Below are positions 1 through 2,712 of a stretch of DNA of 5,138 nt, piece after piece. The notes beneath the pieces were generated by a model, which ran no database searches, was not told the origin of the DNA, and saw only the letters and a program-made list of their open reading frames with translations. The DNA is from Candidatus Shapirobacteria bacterium (GTDB lineage: Bacteria; Patescibacteriota; Microgenomatia; UBA12405), in assembly GCA_018500045.2 (NCBI GenBank), contig JAHBAQ020000077.1, positions 1-5,138 of the forward strand, written 5' to 3'. The first letter of the stretch is position 1. Each line of letters starts with the position of its first letter. A program made the translations under genes and the position numbers.

Positions 1-1
1 A

Positions 2-617
2 GTCGAAATTGGACCAGGTAAGGGGATTATCACTCAAAAATTATTAGATTTCGGTTTCCAAGTTGTTGCTGTCGAAAAAGATCGTCATTTAATTAATGAG
101 CTTCAAAATCGATTTTCTCAAAATAAAAATTTTAAAGTCAGACAATAAACCCACCGAAATGTATCTGATTTTGCAGCAAGAAGCCGCGGAAAAATTTTCT
201 TTGTTCGATGACATTAATAATCAAGACGCCATCTTAGTTGCTCCGTTTTATGACGTCGAAATTTTAGGTGATATTGACCGAACTGCCTTTACTCCCAAAC
301 CTCAAGTAAATATAGTTTTTACTAAATTTACTTTATTAAACAAACCGTTAATTGATTTGCCACATTATCAACAGTTTCGTGATTTTATTATCTTCGGTTT
401 TAACCAATGGAAACCCAATATTTTTGCCATTTACAAAAAAATTTTTTCTTATGATCAGTTCAAAAAAATTAATCACCAATTAAAAGTAAATTCCCTTAAA
501 CCAACTCAATTAAATTTTAACCAATGGTTAGGCTTATTTTCTATTTACCAAAAATTCACCCCCGACACCAAAAAACGTCTTGTCTCCGGTTTTGAAAAAA
601 CCCACTCATCCCATTGA
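2..617 (+). pseudogene. Erm/KsgA-family rRNA adenine N6-dimethyltransferase, 5'-partial and internally deleted
   Basis: Bases 2-148 encode the SAM-binding N-terminal part: motif I EIGPGKGIIT (nt 5-34) and the acidic motif EKD (nt 74-82), ending at TAA 146-148. The C-terminal part continues in another frame, from about nt 140 to TGA 615-617. It shows EMYLILQQEAAEKF, the family signature FTPKPQVN (nt 288-311), and an Erm-like tail ending NQWLGLFSIYQKF that resembles the last helix of ErmC. Family members dimethylate an adenine in 23S rRNA (Erm) or two in 16S rRNA (KsgA). Between NFKV and SDNKPTEMY about 35-45 residues are missing, including the catalytic [NS]IP[YF]N loop, and the frame changes there. 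I infer a deletion of roughly 105-135 bp (length 2 modulo 3) and a non-functional product. The ATG at 96 lies out of frame in the N-terminal part and is not a real start. The true start is left of the window. The tail favours Erm-like over KsgA. Confidence 0.85.
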
Positions 618-641
618 ATTTAAGCTATTCTTATATATACT
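614..641 (+). promoter_or_regulatory. Predicted sigma70-type promoter for the 72-aa gene
   Basis: TTGAAT (614-619) and TATACT (636-641) are separated by 16 bases, a good match to the -35/-10 consensus. Transcription would start near 648, about 22 bases before the ATG at 670. The -35 box overlaps the stop codon of the methyltransferase remnant. The same CCCATTGAATT context recurs at 925-935. Confidence 0.45.
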
Positions 642-669
642 CTGAATATAAAGATTAAAACCCAATAGA

Positions 670-888
670 ATGATAGGTTCAAGAGTAATGCCTCACGACA
701 GAAGTAAAGAAGTTTGGACTTTCGTTAGAGACGACTATACTGTACCTTGCCGTGAAAATCCGGCAATGATTAACTTAATTCCACCAGAAGAACGCGTCCG
801 AGTTGGCAATGAATTAGTTAAATCCTTTTGCGAAGCTTTTGGTATACCAGATATTCCAGAATCACGTAAATCTGAAACTGCTAAATAA
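670..888 (+). CDS. Hypothetical protein, 72 aa
   Basis: I do not recognise this small protein. It is soluble-looking and charged, with no signal peptide or membrane segment. The N-terminal half contains VWTFVRDDYTVPCRENPAM. The C-terminal half (LIPPEERVRVGNELVKSFCEAFGIPD) looks helical and ends in a charged tail. Two cysteines (about residues 27 and 54) are too far apart and too few for an obvious zinc site. No SD precedes ATG 670; a second in-frame ATG at 688 (MPHDRSKEV) is an equally possible start. A promoter-like element at 614-641 sits at the right distance. It stands alone on its transcript: the gene to the left is broken and AT-rich DNA follows. Coding is supported by its base composition, which matches the other AT-rich genes, and by the promoter, not by homology. 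Confidence 0.6.
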   Translation: MIGSRVMPHDRSKEVWTFVRDDYTVPCRENPAMINLIPPEERVRVGNELVKSFCEAFGIPDIPESRKSETAK

Positions 889-928
889 AATCTACCCTAT
901 ATTAAATCCTCAAACTAATTTTCCCCCA

Positions 929-957
929 TTGAATTAATTTGTTACTCGATATATTAT
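929..957 (+). promoter_or_regulatory. Predicted sigma70-type promoter reading into the GC-rich island
   Basis: TTGAAT (929-934), a 17-base spacer and TATTAT (952-957). Initiation would be near 964 and would transcribe the GC-rich island, with about 113 bases before the first SD-preceded ATG at 1077. A weaker alternative lies downstream (TTGTAA 983-988, 16 bases, TACATA 1005-1010). Confidence 0.4.
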
Positions 958-963
958 TCGACT

Positions 964-984
964 AATATACCAAAGTATATTTTT
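964..984 (+). terminator. Weak AT hairpin followed by T-run
   Basis: AATATAC (964-970) and GTATATT (975-981) form a 7-bp stem with loop CAAA, followed by TTT. It could be a weak terminator for the 72-aa gene, or simply the 5' end of the transcript from the promoter at 929-957. The stem has only one G-C pair, so termination would be poor. Confidence 0.2.
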
Positions 985-1076
985 GTAAAAGATATAGCAT
1001 CAATTACATATGTTTTTTGTCCTTTAATATCAAAAAAGAAACGATTTTCTCCAGAAAGCAAAAAGGAGGAATGCAT

Positions 1077-1127
1077 ATGCTATGGCCACTGTTGGAGTGG
1101 TGGGCGAAACTACCGGACATCCGATAA
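1077..1127 (+). CDS. Possible Trp-rich 16-aa leader peptide
   Basis: MLWPLLEWWAKLPDIR is preceded by a perfect SD, AAGGAGG at 1063-1069, with a 7-base spacer to ATG 1077. An ATG at 1071 in the same frame is too close to the SD. Three of sixteen residues are Trp and two are adjacent (TGGTGG at 1098-1103). Two mutually exclusive hairpins overlap the Trp codons: GCCACT/AGTGGT (1085-1101) and GGTGG/CTACC (1099-1114). This resembles the plan of a translation-sensing attenuator leader, but there is no T-run terminator and no Trp biosynthesis or transport gene downstream in the window. It could also be a chance ORF in a structured RNA. Confidence 0.3.
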   Translation: MLWPLLEWWAKLPDIR

Positions 1128-1154
1128 TTTTCTAGTTCCTATTTGAGCCATCGA

Positions 1155-1161
1155 AAGGAGG
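1155..1161 (+). promoter_or_regulatory. SD-like AAGGAGG without a convincing start
   Basis: This is the second of three AAGGAGG motifs in the island. The nearest candidate starts are TTG 1166 (8 codons, spacer 4) and ATT 1170 (19 codons, stop TAA 1227-1229, which overlaps the next SD). Neither is persuasive. TTGGATTTT (1166-1174) can pair with GAGATCCAA (1205-1213) just downstream. Confidence 0.3.
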
Positions 1162-1165
1162 GTAG

Positions 1166-1213
1166 TTGGATTTTTCTAGCGTTGTTGACTGAATTGTCCG
1201 ACACGAGATCCAA
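1166..1213 (+). other. Hairpin upstream of the 61-aa ORF
   Basis: TTGGATTTT (1166-1174) pairs with GAGATCCAA (1205-1213) over 9 bp, including two G-T wobbles, closing a loop of about 30 bases. It sits between the second and third SD motifs and leaves the SD at 1228-1234 free. Confidence 0.35.
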
Positions 1214-1227
1214 TGGTTATCCCCATT

Positions 1228-1234
1228 AAGGAGG
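1228..1234 (+). promoter_or_regulatory. Ribosome binding site setting the 61-aa ORF start
   Basis: AAGGAGG with a 7-base spacer to ATG 1242. This favours ATG 1242 over the in-frame GTG at 1236, which abuts the SD. The spacing is identical to that of the 16-aa ORF (SD 1063-1069, ATG 1077). Confidence 0.5.
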
Positions 1235-1241
1235 AGTGTCA

Positions 1242-1427
1242 ATGTCCTACCTGTATAACAACCCCGTGATCGTATCTGAGAGCCAGCTGGGCTCGTCGGA
1301 TCTATCGTCGGCCGCCGTCAGGACAGGCAGCCGCCAGAAAACGCACCAGACCAGCGGCAAGTTCAATGGCGCTGCGCCTGCATCTCAGGTGTCTGACACG
1401 CGAGGCGTTTCCACGAACACCTACTGA
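1242..1427 (+). CDS. Hypothetical Ser/Thr-rich small protein, 61 aa
   Basis: I do not recognise this protein. It starts MSYLYNNPVIVSESQLG and then becomes hydrophilic and probably disordered: 12 of 61 residues are Ser and 6 are Thr, with no Cys and no Trp. It has no membrane segment. The best evidence for translation is the ideal SD (1228-1234, 7-base spacer) and GC-rich third codon positions (CTG, AAC, GTG, ATC, GCC, GGC), quite unlike the neighbouring AT-rich genes. The frame is shared with the 16-aa ORF at 1077, separated by TAA 1125 and TAA 1227, so 1077-1427 could also be a decayed single ORF. The 3' end overlaps a hairpin (1384-1428). It may be a spurious ORF in a structured RNA. Confidence 0.4.
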   Translation: MSYLYNNPVIVSESQLGSSDLSSAAVRTGSRQKTHQTSGKFNGAAPASQVSDTRGVSTNTY

Positions 1428-1428
1428 G
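1384..1428 (+). other. RNA hairpin at the end of the 61-aa ORF
   Basis: CTCA+GGTGT (1384-1392) pairs with ACACC (1417-1421) and TGAG (1425-1428), giving 9 bp with a 3-base TAC bulge. Confidence 0.35.
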
Positions 1429-1463
1429 AGCACGAGCCCACAGGGCCAGTGAGGTGCGGCGTA

Positions 1464-1504
1464 ACCATCCGGATCTATACGAACGGATAGATATCCGGCA
1501 TGGT
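1464..1504 (+). other. Strong 15-bp hairpin with two 3'-side bulges
   Basis: Three consecutive helices stack: ACCAT/ATGGT (1464-1468 with 1500-1504), CCGGAT/ATCCGG (1469-1474 with 1493-1498) and CTAT/ATAG (1475-1478 with 1487-1490). Single C (1499) and AT (1491-1492) bulges lie on the 3' side, and the loop is ACGAACGG. All 15 pairs are Watson-Crick. No T-run follows, so it is not an intrinsic terminator. It is the strongest secondary-structure signal in the window. Confidence 0.6.
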
Positions 1505-1515
1505 GTTTCTGGCAC

Positions 1516-1559
1516 TTGGTGGATTTCCCCGTGTTTCCGTTCGCCAGGGGAGTCACTGA
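1516..1559 (+). other. Second hairpin of the GC-rich island
   Basis: TTGGTG (1516-1521) pairs with CACTGA (1554-1559), and TTCCCC (1525-1530) with GGGGAG (1547-1552), separated by a small internal loop (GAT opposite T). The total is 12 pairs including three G-T wobbles. It follows the 1464-1504 hairpin by 11 bases. Confidence 0.4.
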
Positions 1560-1637
1560 GGCTTTTCACCCGACCGACTGCTGCCGTCGTTTCTTTTTCT
1601 GACTGACTGGTTTCTTTGTGGGGCGTGCGCCGTGAGT

Positions 1638-1655
1638 GTGCTGCTGTTGCAGTAT
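1638..1655 (+). other. Small hairpin near the right edge of the island
   Basis: CTGC (1641-1644) and GCAG (1649-1652) enclose a TGTT loop, extended by G-T, T-A and G-T pairs to 7 bp. Confidence 0.3.
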
Positions 1656-1827
1656 CATTTTCATGACAATCGCCCCCACCCAAAATCTCTCCCCAAATCA
1701 TCCCTTACTCTACAGACTTTTAAGTTTACAAAAAACCAAAACTTTCAAAAACTCGCATTGGATAAAATAATTTCATATCTGTTAAGGCTCTAAAAAACAA
1801 TCGAACGATGTTTTCCGCTGTAGATAG

Positions 1828-1845
1828 TAATATTTTAAAATATTA
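1828..1845. promoter_or_regulatory. 18-bp perfect palindrome, candidate operator
   Basis: TAATATTTTAAAATATTA is a perfect palindrome. It covers the position where a -35 box would be for the TATAAT at 1855-1860 (centre about 30 bases before the inferred transcription start). A repressor bound here would block the promoter. Being pure A+T in AT-rich DNA, it could also be chance. Confidence 0.35.
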
Positions 1846-1854
1846 ACTCTCAGC

Positions 1855-1860
1855 TATAAT
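1855..1860 (+). promoter_or_regulatory. -10 box TATAAT of a leaderless promoter
   Basis: A consensus TATAAT ends 7 bases before ATG 1868, so transcription would begin at or within a base or two of the start codon. No SD is present, which agrees with leaderless translation. No good -35 exists; the site there is the palindrome 1828-1845. Confidence 0.5.
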
Positions 1861-1867
1861 AAACATT

Positions 1868-2512
1868 ATGGCACTTCTAGGAACTCATATTAGGTTTGCT
1901 CTGGATGTTAAAGATAATTTTAAGGTTAAAAATCTGGACAAATATATCTCAGGAACAGTTTATCCCGATAGTCGTTATATCACTAAAATTAACAGGGAAA
2001 TAACCCACAGTAACGATTTTTTAAACGATCTTTTTTATCAGGATAATGACTTCAAAAAAGGCTGGTTTGTCCATTTAATCTGCGACAAGATTCAATCTAA
2101 AGTTTTCGAATATATTTTTCCTGAATTATCGGGTAGCTCTAAAGATACAGAAAATAAATTATCACCAGAATATTGGGTTTTAAAAACAAACTTAAAAATA
2201 TTTCAAGATCTCCACGATGTCTCTCAATTCCCTATAAAGAATTATTTAAATCACCTAAAATATATAGAAACTCCCAACAATGAAGAAATTAAATTAGTAA
2301 AAAAATACAATCAAATCCTTATTGATCTTTACCAAAAAAATAAATTAATTACCCAAGATCTTGTTAATATGTGGGCCAACTTAGGAATAGGCAAAGAAAT
2401 GACGAATCAAATAAAGAAAAAAAATGACGAAATGAACTCAGATGTAAAAATTTTAGAAAAAATACCTCTAATTTATCCAGAAATGTTAAGTTGTTATAAA
2501 AACTCAAAATAA
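1868..2512 (+). CDS. Zinc-dependent phospholipase C-like protein, 214 aa
   Basis: The N-terminal third carries a pattern seen in zinc-dependent phospholipase C-type (PF00882-like) proteins: H7 in GTHIRFAL, D34 in GTVYPDS, H47 in ITHSND, and H69/D73 in WFVHLICD. The HxxxD pair and the D-x12-H spacing resemble metal ligands of Bacillus cereus PLC (H14, D55, H69, H118, D122 from memory). DLHD at 114-117 may add a ligand. The family binds metal and in some members hydrolyses phospholipids; the substrate here is unknown. There is no signal peptide, so the protein appears cytoplasmic, unlike secreted PLCs. The C-terminal half is Lys-rich and helical, without a recognised domain. The start at 1868 is supported by TATAAT seven bases upstream and by the conserved region beginning at once. 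The domain assignment is by motif only; an HD-like hydrolase is an alternative. Confidence 0.75.
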   Translation: MALLGTHIRFALDVKDNFKVKNLDKYISGTVYPDSRYITKINREITHSNDFLNDLFYQDNDFKKGWFVHLICDKIQSKVFEYIFPELSGSSKDTENKLSPEYWVLKTNLKIFQDLHDVSQFPIKNYLNHLKYIETPNNEEIKLVKKYNQILIDLYQKNKLITQDLVNMWANLGIGKEMTNQIKKKNDEMNSDVKILEKIPLIYPEMLSCYKNSK

Positions 2513-2527
2513 AAGACTCTCGTTTTT

Positions 2528-2611
2528 GTTGCCCGTGCCGGTCGCGGCCAGTTCTATCTCTATAACTCAATAGGGATCCATGGCCGTTCGAATCCATTTT
2601 CCGGGCGCAAC
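2528..2611 (+). other. tRNA-like cloverleaf element, not a canonical tRNA
   Basis: A GC-rich block contains the T-loop consensus GTTCGAATCC (2586-2595) and four possible helices in cloverleaf order: TGCCCG (2530-2535) with CGGGCG (2602-2607), flanked by GTT/AAC; GCCG/CGGC (2537-2540 with 2545-2548); ATCTCTAT/ATAGGGAT (2556-2563 with 2570-2577); and ATGG/CCAT (2580-2583 with 2594-2597). A normal tRNA needs a 5-bp stem directly on the 7-base T-loop, a 7-base anticodon loop and a GG in the D-loop. None of these is satisfied and I cannot name an anticodon. It may be a decayed tRNA, a tRNA 3' end kept as an integration site, or another small RNA. Confidence 0.4.
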
Positions 2612-2641
2612 ACAGTCTAGAACATTTTATCATTATAACAA

Positions 2642-2688
2642 TGTCTCATTTTGACTAATTTTTGAACCTAAATGAGACAAATGAGACA
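2642..2688. repeat. Three copies of AAATGAGACA, two direct and one inverted
   Basis: AAATGAGACA occurs at 2670-2679 and 2679-2688 (9-base period, sharing one base), and inverted as TGTCTCATTT at 2642-2651. The inverted pair could form a 10-bp stem around 18 bases, but no T-run follows on either strand, so it is not an intrinsic terminator. Iterated, oriented sites like this suggest protein binding: operator, recombinase arm sites or transposase sites (TGT...ACA ends). It sits between the tRNA-like element and the helicase 3' end. Confidence 0.6.
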
Positions 2689-2712
2689 GTATAAAAAGAG
2701 AGTTCCATTTTT

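Larger units (their letters stand above)
889..1060. other. AT-rich intergenic stretch
   Basis: No gene of either strand is convincing here. It holds a promoter-like element (929-957) and a small AT hairpin (964-981), and then changes abruptly into the GC-rich island that starts near 1075. Confidence 0.6.
1075..1690. other. GC-rich island: candidate structured RNA or foreign fragment
   Basis: The composition switches sharply: bases 1261-1320 are 63% GC, while flanking DNA such as 1741-1800 is 27%. Inside are three AAGGAGG motifs, two short ORFs with ideal SD spacing (1077 and 1242), and a run of stable hairpins (1384-1428, 1464-1504, 1516-1559, 1638-1655). In AT-rich genomes an intergenic GC-rich block of this size often marks a structured RNA, but I see no RNase P, tmRNA, SRP, 6S, rRNA or intron core signature. 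No transposase and no flanking terminal repeats were found. Alternatives are a piece of a GC-rich replicon carrying small peptide genes, or an assembly chimera. Confidence 0.55.
1691..1867. other. AT-rich intergenic stretch upstream of the 214-aa gene
   Basis: No gene is seen here. The right end holds the palindrome (1828-1845) and the -10 box (1855-1860) that probably drive the next gene. Confidence 0.5.

Noticed and set aside
96..140. ATG 96 as the start of a complete 173-aa protein
   Set aside because: Bases 96-140 in that frame overlap the conserved SAM-binding frame, so the first residues are meaningless; homology begins only near SDNKPTEMY.
1464..1504. Resemblance of the hairpin to group II intron domain V (two-base bulge on the 3' side)
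   Set aside because: It lacks the AGC triad and the GNRA tetraloop, its length is 41 rather than about 34, and no other intron domain or maturase is present.
1425..1559. Recoded stop codons (UGA as Gly, as in some CPR lineages)
   Set aside because: TAA and TAG stops also interrupt the frame, and the other genes in the window need no recoding.
1566..1664. 32-aa Lys/Arg-rich minus-strand ORF, start at 1664
   Set aside because: It has only a weak GGTGG upstream and no other support; its basic composition follows from CT-rich DNA on the opposite strand.
1075..1690. RNase P RNA, tmRNA, SRP RNA or 6S RNA
   Set aside because: I looked for their hallmark sequences (such as AGGAAAGTCC, a tag reading frame with tRNA-like ends, and GGAAGGAAGCAGCC) and found none.
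1302..1701. Two overlapping minus-strand ORFs (84 and 112 codons) in the GC-rich island, starting at 1556 and 1701
   Set aside because: Neither has an SD, their composition is Arg/His/Cys-rich as expected for antisense frames of GC-rich DNA, and they overlap the SD-preceded 61-aa ORF. GC-rich DNA has few stops in all frames.
2364..2633. Minus-strand 89-codon ORF across the 214-aa gene end and the tRNA-like element
   Set aside because: It is a low-complexity Phe/Ser/Leu-rich antisense frame of an AT-rich gene, with no SD.
2632..2637. Minus-strand TATAAT as a promoter
   Set aside because: No -35-like hexamer lies 16-18 bases away and no minus-strand gene follows it.
2642..2679. Intrinsic terminator for the helicase or for the 214-aa gene
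   Set aside because: The 10-bp inverted repeat has an 18-base loop and no T-run on either strand; oriented iterons explain it better.
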